Positions 40,680 through 50,198 of a stretch of DNA of 64,000 bases are shown piece after piece; position 1 is the first letter of the stretch; each line of letters starts with the position of its first letter. Origin of the DNA: an uncultured Clostridia bacterium. GTDB taxonomy: Bacteria > Bacillota > Clostridia > Oscillospirales > Ruminococcaceae. The stretch lies in contig CAMUJF010000012.1 of assembly GCA_947089135.1 (NCBI GenBank), positions 1 through 64,000 of the forward strand, in the 5' to 3' direction. The notes beneath the pieces are model-generated. The model was not told where the DNA came from. It saw nothing but the letters and a program-made list of their open reading frames with translations, and searched no databases. The position numbers were made by a program, and so were the translations under genes.

Positions 40680-43184
40680 ATGAAAGGCAAACGGCTAAGA
40701 AGTCTTAGCGGTACGGTGCTTATCATGGTGCTTACCGTTATGCTTGTCCTGATAATCATGCTTATGGCGACTTTGACGGTAGTGTCTACCGCAAGTCAGC
40801 GTATTTATACCAAGTATGAAGAAAATCAGGCGTACTATTCGGCTCGTTCTGCTCTTGATGTTTTTACGCAGAATATGTTGTATGACAAGGCGTATTACGC
40901 ATACACCGACGGTGGAAGTATAAAGACGTTTTCTCACGGCGACGGTGATTCAGCCGATATGAAGCAGGGTCTTGCCATGCAGCTTGATCTATATAAAATA
41001 AAGACAAAAGGTACTACTGACGCTGATGTTCCTAAAAGCTTGGAAAATCTGCTTCAGTCGGAATTCACGGATTATATTAATTCAGGCGTTACAGGAAAAG
41101 ATGAGTATACAGCTAATTTTGGCGTTGTAAAAAACGCTGACGGGACATATGAATCGGTAATAACTTATGAAGTTGAATATCCAAAGGTGTCAGGACAGGA
41201 AACTGCGGGGACTTCTCATGATTACGGCGCTCTTGCGGATAAAAGAAAAGCCAAAATCACGGTAGAAGTGCTGAGTCGTGAGTATGATATGGGCGACGAT
41301 GTTCTGACAAGCGACACGACTACTAAGGTAAAGGATAAGATCGCAAGCTTTAACGGAGATAAAACGCAGATCGCGACTTTTCTCAGTACGCCTCAAAACT
41401 ACGAAGATACTATTAAGGCAGTGGCAAACGGAAGCCGTAAAAAAGATAAGATCAAATTAAAGATCACCGCTGCTACAAAGGTAATGGGCGTTGAGGGAAC
41501 TGCGGTTCTTATCTGTAATTCTAATGAGCCTCCCGTTAATAACTCCAGCAGAGCTATTACTGCGTTCGGCGGAACAGGTTCGGATAATATGAGCATTCTC
41601 GGCGGTATGTCCACTGAAGGAAAAGTTCAATGGAATTCAAATGACGGCTTTATTTATGGAAGTGTTTATATTGAAGATGATTTTGTCGGCGGCAGTAGCG
41701 GCGGCGGCCCTAAAATACACCTTAATACCGGAGAAAGTGTATATATTGGCGGCAATCTAACATTAGGAAATGATAATAAATTTGAATTCATTAATGAGAG
41801 CGGTCTTTCTCCGGATGACGAAAATGCGCCGTTTGTATATGTAAACGGAAAGATATCTACAACATATGGTTTAAACAGCAGTCCATTTAAGAATATAGAT
41901 GTAATAGCAGATGAAGTAGAGCTTAATCATAAGTTTGTGCTTGATGCGGGTGCAACCCTATACTGCAAAAAGTTTACAAGCAACTGTGGAGGTTCCAACT
42001 CTGCTTATAACGGCGATATTTACGTTGACGGAGATGTATATATATATAACGATAATGACACAAAAGTTACATGGTCTGGTTCTCCTGTTGCTGTTCCTAC
42101 TGTTGTTCACGGAGGAAGCGGAACGATCCACTTTACCGGAAAAGTTTTCGAGGGATCTACAGGAACAGATGTAACTGTTGGAGCGACAACGGGTTTTGCA
42201 AAGGAAACAACCAGCTTTAAAAGTAATCTTCCGGCTAAAACTGACGTAGTAAAAACCGGAGATATTCCCGAGGGTAAAGAAAATGCGGTTATTGAGATAC
42301 AGCTTCCCGACAGAACTGCCAAGAAGCAGCTTGAAACGCATTCTGATAACTACAATCAATATTATAAAAAAGATTCTGACGGTAAGATTGTGACATCGGG
42401 AACTCCTCCGGTTCCTGAAAAAATAAGTGCACAGACCATGGCTGCTATTGATACTATGACTGATAAATCTCTGCCTTTTACCTCTGGTAACACGGGAATA
42501 ACCGATAAACTTTCCGTTAAAGCTCCCACGGGTGGAAGTTATTACGGCACTAATTTTGGACACGTGCTTGACACGGGCGGTGGAAATGTTAAATGTATCT
42601 GGGATTTTGATAATAAAAATATTTATATTAAGGGCGGCGGAACGGTTACGTTGCTTCTGAATTCCAGCTATTCCAATGATAATCTTGTATTGGTTGATGA
42701 TGATACTACGCTTAAAATTGTTGGAGATACATCTTCCGGCGACATTAATTTTGCAAAGCTTGAAGTCTACAATCAGTCAACCTATGGTACATACAAAAAT
42801 CAAGACGCGGGAAAAGGCATTGACAAGCTTAAAGTAGGAAGTATAAACGGAGCGGGAATAAAGGTACCGAAAATCTACTATTATTTTTCAGGCAGCAATA
42901 GTTTTAAGGTACAGAATAACTGCCTGCTTACAGGATATATATACGGACCGGAAACAAAAATAGATTTTGCAGCTGCTTCATCGGGAGTCCCTACTAAGGG
43001 CATTGAGTATAACGGTGCGGCTACGAGCGGTACGCCTGTCTGCATTATCGGTTCAGCATTGGTAAAGGGCGCGTCACTGCCCAATAATACGGGCGTAGCT
43101 TACATCAACCCAGACCTTGACGACGGCGGCGACGCAGGCGATCCTATCCACCAGTGGCAGGCTCACCTTTACACAAGAAACTAA
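40680..43184 (+). CDS. Very large PilX-like pilus protein
   Basis: This 834-residue protein begins with a basic stretch and one hydrophobic segment (GTVLIMVLTVMLVLIIMLMA) followed by SQRIYTKYEENQAYYSARSA. That is the PilX-type N-terminus, in which the prepilin consensus GFTLIE is absent. The remaining 780 residues are rich in Gly, Asn, Thr, Ser and Asp, with repeated strand-turn units (VYIEDDFVGGSSGGGPKIHL and VYIGGNLTLGNDNKFEFI). They suggest a right-handed beta-helix like those of surface adhesins. It is far larger than normal PilX (about 200 residues), so a tip adhesin role is likely but inferred. Confidence 0.75.
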   Translation: MKGKRLRSLSGTVLIMVLTVMLVLIIMLMATLTVVSTASQRIYTKYEENQAYYSARSALDVFTQNMLYDKAYYAYTDGGSIKTFSHGDGDSADMKQGLAMQLDLYKIKTKGTTDADVPKSLENLLQSEFTDYINSGVTGKDEYTANFGVVKNADGTYESVITYEVEYPKVSGQETAGTSHDYGALADKRKAKITVEVLSREYDMGDDVLTSDTTTKVKDKIASFNGDKTQIATFLSTPQNYEDTIKAVANGSRKKDKIKLKITAATKVMGVEGTAVLICNSNEPPVNNSSRAITAFGGTGSDNMSILGGMSTEGKVQWNSNDGFIYGSVYIEDDFVGGSSGGGPKIHLNTGESVYIGGNLTLGNDNKFEFINESGLSPDDENAPFVYVNGKISTTYGLNSSPFKNIDVIADEVELNHKFVLDAGATLYCKKFTSNCGGSNSAYNGDIYVDGDVYIYNDNDTKVTWSGSPVAVPTVVHGGSGTIHFTGKVFEGSTGTDVTVGATTGFAKETTSFKSNLPAKTDVVKTGDIPEGKENAVIEIQLPDRTAKKQLETHSDNYNQYYKKDSDGKIVTSGTPPVPEKISAQTMAAIDTMTDKSLPFTSGNTGITDKLSVKAPTGGSYYGTNFGHVLDTGGGNVKCIWDFDNKNIYIKGGGTVTLLLNSSYSNDNLVLVDDDTTLKIVGDTSSGDINFAKLEVYNQSTYGTYKNQDAGKGIDKLKVGSINGAGIKVPKIYYYFSGSNSFKVQNNCLLTGYIYGPETKIDFAAASSGVPTKGIEYNGAATSGTPVCIIGSALVKGASLPNNTGVAYINPDLDDGGDAGDPIHQWQAHLYTRN

Positions 43185-43197
43185 GGAGGGCGATAAT

Positions 43198-43803
43198 ATG
43201 AAAAAACATTTCAAAGGTTTTACGCTTATTGAGTGCCTTATTGCCCTCGCGATTCTTGGTGTCGCTTCGCTCACGATGGCGCAGATATACGCAGGCGTAG
43301 CAAAGCGCAACAGAAACAACCAAATAATGAATACCAGTCTTTCAAATCAGATGTCTTACGTTGAAAGATATACTGCAAGTCAGGCTGTTCCGATCTATTA
43401 CGGAAAAACGACAAATACCCCCGACCCTGAGGCGAAAAAAACAAGTACTACAAAAAAACCGCCGCATAAGCAGTCAGTTTCCGCAAATCCCAATTATGTG
43501 CAGATAACAAAGGTTAAATCTGTTCCAGCCGGAGCTTCAGATCCGTTGGAATACGATCCTTTGAACGACAAGTACAAAACTGCGAACAGGGAGAGCGACA
43601 GCACTTACAGCTTTCCTGTGGACGTTTACGTTCTTCTGAGCCGCGACAATAACGATGTAAACAGCAGCGGTAAGGATGCCAGCGGTGCCAGTAAAGATTT
43701 CAGCGGTCAGTACGACGACCTGCTTGAGAATCCAGATCCTACTAAGACGTATGAGGACGATATGAACCTAAGGTACAAATACCTTTTGGGTCATACAAAT
43801 TAA
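43198..43803 (+). CDS. Prepilin, PilV-like minor pilin
   Basis: This 201-residue prepilin has a type III signal: MKKHFKG is followed by the cut site before FTLIECLIALAILGVASL, with the conserved glutamate at mature position 5. A cysteine replaces the usual residue 6. The mature part is hydrophilic, with a lysine/threonine/proline patch (KKTSTTKKPPHKQ). It should be cleaved by the prepilin peptidase encoded at 44830-45843. It lies between the PilX-like and PilW-like genes, a typical minor-pilin cluster that primes pilus assembly. A strong AAGGAGG site precedes it. Confidence 0.88.
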   Translation: MKKHFKGFTLIECLIALAILGVASLTMAQIYAGVAKRNRNNQIMNTSLSNQMSYVERYTASQAVPIYYGKTTNTPDPEAKKTSTTKKPPHKQSVSANPNYVQITKVKSVPAGASDPLEYDPLNDKYKTANRESDSTYSFPVDVYVLLSRDNNDVNSSGKDASGASKDFSGQYDDLLENPDPTKTYEDDMNLRYKYLLGHTN

Positions 43804-43816
43804 GGGAGGGCTTTAT

Positions 43817-44749
43817 ATGAAAAAAATAAAAGGCTTTACCCTTATTGAGCTTATCATTGTTATGGCTATCCTTGTTATTCTTATGGCCGCCATTATGCAG
43901 ATGTTCAAGCCGATCAGAGGGACATATGTGGACGCGACACTTTACGAAAACCAACGTTCCGCTCAGAACGGCATGATACAGTATATTTCCGAATCCGTGC
44001 GCTATGCAACTGATTTGGGTATATATACTAAGAATAACACATCTGACGTTACAAAGGCTGTTGACGCGTTTGCCGACGAGTATATTGCGAAGAACCATAT
44101 CGTTGATATTCCTGCGGGAGCCGATCCTACAACCGATCCTGCCAAACCGTATAAAACCAACACAAAAGAAGCTATTCAGCGGTATGCGGAGGTTATTATA
44201 ATTGATAACGATACTAAATATACTTTTAATAATGTAGCTGGTTGGCAGGGAAGAGTACTCAGACGGAAGTTTATTGATGAGACGGTAGGATCAGTGACTA
44301 AACCTAAAAAAGTGTCCGGCAATGCCGAGGATTACACCAAAACCGAAGAATGCAGAATGGCTTTGGGTGCGTCGTATTACGGCGACAGAAATTATACTGT
44401 GGCAATTAAATGCGGTGACCCTACAAAGCTTGACGCCAGCGGAAATTTAAAAACAGGCGAAACTTGGAAAGCAGATGACGGTATAGCTATAAGCGTAGCA
44501 TCGTACAGCAAAATCCAGCGCAGCGGAGCATCAGTTGCAGAAAAGGGTGCATATGTTACAACAGCGGGCGAGGTAATGTGCAAAAATCTTGCCGGCGCAT
44601 CTAATCACGGCATTGCAAAAGCAGGCATATTTGATATATCAAAATTTACTGCCAGTTCTTCTACAGGCAGCGGTACTAAGGTCTATATCGTTTTTCTTAA
44701 CCCGGGTGAGGACGGTATAGAAGCAGTTCGTGCTGCGTCAGGACAGTAA
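43817..44749 (+). CDS. Prepilin, PilW-like minor pilin
   Basis: This 310-residue prepilin has the signal MKKIKG before FTLIELIIVMAILVILMAA, with glutamate at mature position 5. The long globular part (ENQRSAQNGMIQYISESVRY and onward) fits PilW/GspJ-like minor pilins that are larger than the major pilin. It starts 13 bases after the PilV-like gene with a GGGAGGG site. It is the last gene of this block; a convergent terminator and the oppositely oriented peptidase gene follow. Confidence 0.88.
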   Translation: MKKIKGFTLIELIIVMAILVILMAAIMQMFKPIRGTYVDATLYENQRSAQNGMIQYISESVRYATDLGIYTKNNTSDVTKAVDAFADEYIAKNHIVDIPAGADPTTDPAKPYKTNTKEAIQRYAEVIIIDNDTKYTFNNVAGWQGRVLRRKFIDETVGSVTKPKKVSGNAEDYTKTEECRMALGASYYGDRNYTVAIKCGDPTKLDASGNLKTGETWKADDGIAISVASYSKIQRSGASVAEKGAYVTTAGEVMCKNLAGASNHGIAKAGIFDISKFTASSSTGSGTKVYIVFLNPGEDGIEAVRAASGQ

Positions 44750-44771
44750 TAAAAATAGCAATAAAAATTAA

Positions 44772-44815
44772 GGCGCGTCCCATCATGCCGCCAAAAAGCG
44801 GATAAGGAACGCGCC
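44772..44815 (-). terminator. Terminator between pilW-like gene and pilD
   Basis: GGCGCGT and ACGCGCC arms enclose a CCGC/GCGG hairpin. On the minus strand it is followed by TTAATTTTTATT, so it best serves pilD but could also slow the convergent pilin transcript. Confidence 0.6.
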
Positions 44816-44829
44816 GTGCGCCGAAGCAT

Positions 44830-45843
44830 TTACATCGGCGGTATCTGCGGTACAGTAAGAAAATTAATGTACATATCCATAAGCTCTGTGCCGCAGAACG
44901 AGCTTAACGCAAGTCCGGCGGTGAGGAAAGGTCCGAAAGCAAAGGCTTTGACCGACTCGCTGCCGGAGCGTGACGCTTTTATCTTAAGTACCAAAGCATA
45001 AAGTGCGCCAAGCACAATGGCGGCAAATGCGGCGACAACGACGGCTTTCCAGCCGAGCATCAGTCCGCCCGCAGCCATGAGTATAACGTCTCCCATTCCG
45101 AAGCCGTACACAGGACCTGTCTCTTTAATGTCTGCAAGGCGTTTGTCAAGCTCTTTCTGAAGCTTGGGACGCTCCTTGTCGGTCTCTGACATTTTCTTCA
45201 AACGCTTTTTGATCTTTCTTGCGGACTTGCAGTCCTCGCTGATAACAAAGCTGTAAATCATCGGAGTAAGCACAAATCCGAAGATAAGAAAAGGAACGCT
45301 TACGGAGAACATTCCTATAAGCCCGTCGGAAGCGGAAATATCACAGCCTCTTACGGCTACGGGAAACAGTGTTGTCAGTATCCTCGTAAGAGCTGCAACG
45401 ATCGAAAGATATATCAGTACTCCGACTGTCATTTGCTGAGTGTCGTAGTCCTCGAAGCCAATGACAATGAGCCCGGCAATAAAAAGACACAGCAGAGCCG
45501 GATATACAAGTCCGTCGGTGATAACGTCGAACCTTAAAAAGGTCAGTACAAAAAGTATGCCTGTCAGGCTTTCCACAAGTATGTATCTGCCTGATATCCT
45601 TGAACCGCAGGCGCGGCATTTTCCTTTCAGAAACAGCCAGCTGAAAACGGGGATAAGGTCGTACCATTTAATAGGCGTGCCGCATGACATACAGTGAGAA
45701 TTTTTTTTGATAAGCGACTCTCCTGTCGGAAGACGATAAATACAGACATTAAGAAAGCTTCCGATGGCTATGCCGAAAAGAAATATCATAACGTATATCC
45801 CTATATAGTAACCCGTCAGCCCTTCTTCAAAAGATGTAAACAT
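44830..45843 (-). CDS. pilD: Prepilin peptidase (type IV leader peptidase)
   Basis: This 337-residue membrane enzyme removes the leader of prepilins and methylates the new N-terminus. It has IAIGSFLNVCIYRLP, two CxxC pairs (CMSCGTP and CRACGSR) for zinc, one catalytic aspartate in FEDYDTQQM and the second in YGFGMGDVILMAAGG. About eight membrane segments are seen. An insertion of charged residues (KSARKIKKRLKKMSETDKE) between the catalytic aspartates is longer than usual. It is on the opposite strand inside the pilus locus and has its own promoter. Confidence 0.93.
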   Translation of the reverse strand: MFTSFEEGLTGYYIGIYVMIFLFGIAIGSFLNVCIYRLPTGESLIKKNSHCMSCGTPIKWYDLIPVFSWLFLKGKCRACGSRISGRYILVESLTGILFVLTFLRFDVITDGLVYPALLCLFIAGLIVIGFEDYDTQQMTVGVLIYLSIVAALTRILTTLFPVAVRGCDISASDGLIGMFSVSVPFLIFGFVLTPMIYSFVISEDCKSARKIKKRLKKMSETDKERPKLQKELDKRLADIKETGPVYGFGMGDVILMAAGGLMLGWKAVVVAAFAAIVLGALYALVLKIKASRSGSESVKAFAFGPFLTAGLALSSFCGTELMDMYINFLTVPQIPPM

Positions 45844-45881
45844 AAGCTGTACTCCTTTACAATAAATTTGAAAAACCGATA

Positions 45882-45909
45882 ATTATATCTTAACATATAT
45901 TCCTGCAAA
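45882..45909 (-). promoter_or_regulatory. Putative pilD promoter
   Basis: TTTGCA-16-TATAAT on the minus strand, 38 bases before the start codon. Confidence 0.5.
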
Positions 45910-46207
45910 TTTCAACCCCCGTGCGGAAACCATTTGCGCTGTGTATGCAGACTTTGGCTTCTTGCTATAGACCCATGTTTTCTAAAAGGTGGTTACGTCA
46001 GAAGACGTTTTCATATCAATATTTTTATATTTTCAAACCGGATTTTGCCGCGGAAAATCCCACATAAATCCGTACCGGTAATACGCTTGATGACAGCCGT
46101 AAAAGCCTTTGTAAGACAAGGTCTGCGGTTAATAATTGTCTGATGAACGTTATCTGCACCGGCGGACAGAATAAAAAACGATCTGCGGAGAAATGAGGCA
46201 TTTTGCA
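45910..46207. other. Gene-free stretch upstream of pilB
   Basis: Nothing certain is seen. There is a 7-base inverted repeat (GGATTTT/AAAATCC near 46040) but no convincing consensus promoter for pilB. Transcription may start from a weak site in this interval. Confidence 0.35.
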
Positions 46208-47896
46208 ATGAAAAATATTCCTATTGGTCAGTATATGGTCAACGAGGGCATTATTACAGAAGAACAGCTTCAGAACGTTCTTGATAAAAAAAAGGAGGAG
46301 AACACTCCCGGTAAGTATTTCGGCGACTACGTTATTGAACTTGGGTATGTTACTGATATCCAGTTCGGTCAGGTTCTTGCAAAGAAGCTAAATGTTCCTT
46401 TCATTGACCTTAACGATCCCGAAGTGTCCGTTAATACCGAAGCGGTTAAGAAGATACCTGAAGCGCTTGCAAAAAAGCATACTATTATCGCAATAAAAAT
46501 TACAGGAAAAAGGCTTACAGTTGCGACCAACGATCCTGTAAACTTCTATATTTTTGAGGACATCAAGGTAACTACAGGCATGGATGTTGTCCCGGTGCTT
46601 TCAACAAAAGCCGGGATCGTCAAGGCTATAGGAAAATTTTATTCTACCCAGAACACCTCCTCGCTGCTGGAAAGCGTTGAAAACCAGTTCGGAGACGACG
46701 ACGCTTTCGGTGTCGACGAGGAATCGGCGGAGCGTATCGACAGCGCGCCTATTGTTAAGCTGGCGACTACGATAGTTGAGAACTCTTTCCGTGCGGACGC
46801 GACGGATATCCATATTGAGCCCTTTAAGACGTTTACAAGAATACGTATCCGTGTAAACGGCGACCTTATTGAGCTGATGAATATTTCCAACGTAGTCCAC
46901 AATTCGCTAGTTACTCGTCTGAAGATCATAAGCGGTATGAATATCGCCGAAAAGCGTGTCCCTCAGGACGGCCGTTTCACACAGATAGTTGACGGAACCA
47001 CTCTTGACGTCCGTGTTTCAAACCTGCCTACGGTAAACGGCGAAAAGGTCGTTATCCGTATCCTGTCAACAGGCGACGTCGGCGTAAGAAAAATCACCGA
47101 TCTTGGAATGACAGCCTATAACTACGAAAGATTTGCTTCTATACTTAAAGTTCCGCAGGGAGTTGTTCTTGTTACGGGACCTACCGGTTCCGGTAAGACA
47201 ACTACGCTTTACGCTGCATTGGGCGAGATCGCAAAGCCTAACGTAAACGTAATTACCGTTGAGGATCCTGTGGAAAAAAACATCGAGGGTATCAACCAGT
47301 GTCAGGTAAATGCAAAAGCCGGTATGACATTTGCAGCGGCTCTCCGCTCTATCCTTCGTCAGGACCCCGATATCGTTATGATCGGTGAGATGCGTGACCA
47401 AGAGACCGCCGAGATCGCTATCCGTGCCGCTATCACGGGTCACTTGGTTCTTTCGACTCTGCATACAAACGACGCAGCTTCCACAATTACACGTCTTGTG
47501 GATATGGGCGTTGCGCCTTACATGGTTGCTACCTCCCTTATCGGTATCGTTGCCCAGCGACTTGTTAAAAAGATATGCATGGAATGCCGTACACCGAGGA
47601 TATCTACCGACGAAGAAGATCGCCTGATGGGTATTTCGGAGCATATAACCATATACGACCATGCAGGCTGTCCTAAGTGCAACAATACGGGTTATACCGG
47701 ACGTACCGCTATCCATGAGATACTTCTTTGTACTCCTGAAATGAGTTCGCTTGTCGCAAACGGCGGCAAGGTGGACGCTATTTCCAAGCTTGCCAGAGAG
47801 CAGGGCACAAAGCTTCTTCGCGACAACGTTTCGGAGCTTGTCCAGGAGGGCAGGACTACTATTGACGAACTTGTAAGAGTTACATACGCCGTCTGA
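46208..47896 (+). CDS. pilB: Type IV pilus assembly ATPase PilB
   Basis: This 562-residue ATPase drives pilus extension. It has an N-terminal GspE_N domain (IGQYMVNEGIITEEQLQNVL), an aspartate box (ADATDIHIEPF), Walker A (GPTGSGKTT, near residue 323), Walker B (DPDIVMIGEMRDQETAEIA), a histidine box (TGHLVLSTLHTNDA) and a C-terminal cysteine pair set (CMECRTP and CPKCNNTGYTGRT) that binds zinc. I use the ATG at 46208 with GAGG about nine bases upstream. It should work with pilC. Confidence 0.95.
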   Translation: MKNIPIGQYMVNEGIITEEQLQNVLDKKKEENTPGKYFGDYVIELGYVTDIQFGQVLAKKLNVPFIDLNDPEVSVNTEAVKKIPEALAKKHTIIAIKITGKRLTVATNDPVNFYIFEDIKVTTGMDVVPVLSTKAGIVKAIGKFYSTQNTSSLLESVENQFGDDDAFGVDEESAERIDSAPIVKLATTIVENSFRADATDIHIEPFKTFTRIRIRVNGDLIELMNISNVVHNSLVTRLKIISGMNIAEKRVPQDGRFTQIVDGTTLDVRVSNLPTVNGEKVVIRILSTGDVGVRKITDLGMTAYNYERFASILKVPQGVVLVTGPTGSGKTTTLYAALGEIAKPNVNVITVEDPVEKNIEGINQCQVNAKAGMTFAAALRSILRQDPDIVMIGEMRDQETAEIAIRAAITGHLVLSTLHTNDAASTITRLVDMGVAPYMVATSLIGIVAQRLVKKICMECRTPRISTDEEDRLMGISEHITIYDHAGCPKCNNTGYTGRTAIHEILLCTPEMSSLVANGGKVDAISKLAREQGTKLLRDNVSELVQEGRTTIDELVRVTYAV

Positions 47897-48023
47897 TACC
47901 GGGCGGCAGGCTTACCCCGACCGCGCGCATGTACGCATAACCGCTCACGCATTTATGCTGCATGGAAACTAGAACCTCTGCACGCATAATGCCTGCAAAT
48001 AATTACCGAAAGGAAGCGTACTA

Positions 48024-49127
48024 ATGGACATCGAAAAAAAACCACAGGAAAAAGTTGTTATCAGCATTGACAAAATTCTCGACGAGGCAAGAGTCCTCGG
48101 CTGCTCGGACGTTCACTTCACTACGAAGATATCGCCCGTAGTAAGGCTTCACGGCTCGCTTCGCAAGCTCAGCTCCTATCCAGAAATGACAGAGGCCGCT
48201 ATTATGAAGATATGCGAGCAGATGACGGGCGGACGTAACCTGGAAAACATCAAGAACAAGGTTGACGCCGACTTTTCCTATGTTACCAGACGGGGTTACC
48301 GCCACAGAGTAAACGTTTATCATCAGCGCGGAAACACAGCTATCGCTATCCGTTTGCTGAGAAACGATATTCCTACTTTTGAGGATCTTGATCTTCCGCC
48401 TATTCTCGGCGAGTTCTCCCTCAGACCGAGAGGTCTTATACTTGTAACGGGACCTACAGGTTCGGGTAAATCCACTACTCTTGCGGCTATGATCGACTAT
48501 GTTAACGTAAATCGTTCCGCTCATATCATTACCGTTGAGGATCCTATCGAGTATGTTCACGAGCACAAGCGCTGCATGATAAATCAGAGAGAGGTCGGCG
48601 ATGATGTAGAATCTTTCGCCATGTCTCTGAGAGCGGCTCTCCGTGAAGACCCCGATGTTATACTCGTGGGAGAGATGCGTGACTTCGAGACTATCAACGC
48701 GGCTGTAACCGCAGCCGAAACGGGACACCTTGTAATGTCTACTCTGCATACTACCTGTGCGTCCGATACTATTAACCGTATCATAGACGTTTTCCCCTCT
48801 CATCAGCAGTCTCAGATACGTACGCAGCTTGCTACGGTTCTGGTCGGGATCATCGCTCAGACTCTTATCCCAAAGGCCGACGGAACGGGACGTATTGCAG
48901 CTCTTGAAATACTGAACGCTACCGACGCAATCAAGGCGATGATTCGGGATAATAAGGTACACCTTATCCAGACGGCTATCCAGACCGGTAAAAAAGAGGG
49001 CATGGTATGCCTCGATCAGGAACTTGCACGTCTTGTCAAGGAGGGTGTTATCACTGAAATGCACGCCCGTGAAAAGTCCCTTGACATTAACGAGTTGGAG
49101 CGCTATCTTAAGGCTTCCACAAGGTAA
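48024..49127 (+). CDS. pilT: Type IV pilus retraction ATPase PilT
   Basis: This 367-residue ATPase is of the PilT type, which depolymerises the pilus for twitching. It starts with a short N-domain (SIDKILDEARVLGCSDVHF), has Walker A (GPTGSGKSTT, near residue 143), Walker B (DPDVILVGEMRDFETINA) and the histidine box (TGHLVMSTLHTTCASD), and lacks the zinc motif of PilB. The ending (LARLVKEGVITEMHAREKS) is like other PilT proteins. It lies 127 bases after pilB with AAAGGAAG upstream. Its presence predicts a retractable pilus. Confidence 0.93.
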   Translation: MDIEKKPQEKVVISIDKILDEARVLGCSDVHFTTKISPVVRLHGSLRKLSSYPEMTEAAIMKICEQMTGGRNLENIKNKVDADFSYVTRRGYRHRVNVYHQRGNTAIAIRLLRNDIPTFEDLDLPPILGEFSLRPRGLILVTGPTGSGKSTTLAAMIDYVNVNRSAHIITVEDPIEYVHEHKRCMINQREVGDDVESFAMSLRAALREDPDVILVGEMRDFETINAAVTAAETGHLVMSTLHTTCASDTINRIIDVFPSHQQSQIRTQLATVLVGIIAQTLIPKADGTGRIAALEILNATDAIKAMIRDNKVHLIQTAIQTGKKEGMVCLDQELARLVKEGVITEMHAREKSLDINELERYLKASTR

Positions 49128-49264
49128 TGTGGCTAAAATATGCATATAAATGTTGAAAGCAATTATGCATATTAACAAAATTCGTTGCTTTGTACATATT
49201 TTGGTTAAGAATTTGACTGATTTGACAAATTCACAAAATCAGAGGGAAAAATATCATTTTTCTA

Positions 49265-49293
49265 TTGACAAATCGCTGTATACATTATATAAT
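49265..49293 (+). promoter_or_regulatory. Consensus promoter of the pilin cassette
   Basis: TTGACA-17-TATAAT lies 78 bases before the prepilin start at 49344. Its -35 region (TTGACAAATC) is identical to that of the promoter at 51652. Confidence 0.85.
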
Positions 49294-49343
49294 AACAATA
49301 GTAAGGAACAACCATTAATGTATATGGCTGATACTTATGGGAG

Positions 49344-50111
49344 GTGGGTCCAACGGACAGTGTAAAATTTGACAAAAAGCTCCGCGGCTTTACCTTAATT
49401 GAACTGATTATTGTTATGGCTATTATTGCAATTTTGGCAGGTATGTTGTCAATTGCTATTGGCGGATTTCAGCGTGATGCAAGGATTGAGGCAGCTAACA
49501 ACGACGCACAAATGGCATATACGGGGTTTCAGAATATTCTCTTGAGGTGTGAAATAAACCAAGATATAGATTTGTTTAATGTAAGAAAAATTTTTACTCC
49601 GACTTCAACCGACAAACCTACATATTGCGTTGTTGCCTTTGAGATGGACAACGGAACGGTTGCCGGAGAAAATTATGTTTTGACAACCATGTATAATGCT
49701 GCTGCTGATACGGCGGATTCAAACAAGGTCGTTCGTGGCAGCGGAACAGGCGTATCCGATGAGGAAAAGAAAGCTTATAAGAAATTTGAAACATTTGTTA
49801 AATCAAATTTCGGTCAGGATTTTACCGGAGCAATGGCTTTCTTTGTTGATCTTGAGGACTATCTTGTGGATTCCGCTGTATACTGTGAAACAGCTTCCGG
49901 GCTTACAACATCAATAAATTCAGCTTTAGATCCAGTTCTTGCTAATCAATACATGAAGTCAATGGTATATGAGTCAGACGACAATTCAAAAGGAAAAGTT
50001 TTTACTACTTTTTATGACATTGCCGCTCAAAAAACTATGTATAAGAAAAACGGAATTGTTTGCGGCGCGTATCCTTTGGTTACCGACACTGCAGGTTCCA
50101 CCGGAAGTTAA
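49344..50111 (+). CDS. Prepilin (large pilin) with unusual start
   Basis: This prepilin of about 255 residues has KKLRG before FTLIELIIVMAIIAILAGML, the class III signal with glutamate at +5. The globular part has AANNDAQMAYTGFQNILLRC and a C-terminal KTMYKKNGIVCGAYPLV, with cysteines that could form a disulfide. The only in-frame start is a GTG at 49344 that overlaps its own GGGAGG. A well-placed ribosome site instead serves an ATG at 49318 that reads 15 codons in another frame and stops at 49365. Start control is therefore odd. It lies on a separate promoter from pilT. Confidence 0.8.
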   Translation: MGPTDSVKFDKKLRGFTLIELIIVMAIIAILAGMLSIAIGGFQRDARIEAANNDAQMAYTGFQNILLRCEINQDIDLFNVRKIFTPTSTDKPTYCVVAFEMDNGTVAGENYVLTTMYNAAADTADSNKVVRGSGTGVSDEEKKAYKKFETFVKSNFGQDFTGAMAFFVDLEDYLVDSAVYCETASGLTTSINSALDPVLANQYMKSMVYESDDNSKGKVFTTFYDIAAQKTMYKKNGIVCGAYPLVTDTAGSTGS

Positions 50112-50134
50112 AGCTAATGGCTTGTATGTTTTGG

Positions 50135-50157
50135 AAATGCGCTCTTTGAGAGCATTT
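50135..50157 (+). promoter_or_regulatory. Hairpin between prepilin and major pilin genes
   Basis: AAATGC and GCATTT with inner CTC/GAG form a stem followed by TTTAATAAAAAA. It could act as a weak terminator or an RNA-processing site that sets the ratio of the two pilins. Confidence 0.5.
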
Positions 50158-50198
50158 TAATAAAAAATATTTTAAATTTTAAGAAGGAGGAATTTCCT

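Noticed and set aside
48021..49178. Long minus-strand open frame (385 codons) opposite pilT
   Set aside because: It mirrors the codon pattern of pilT on the other strand, has no ribosome site and no recognisable domain, while pilT has all motifs.
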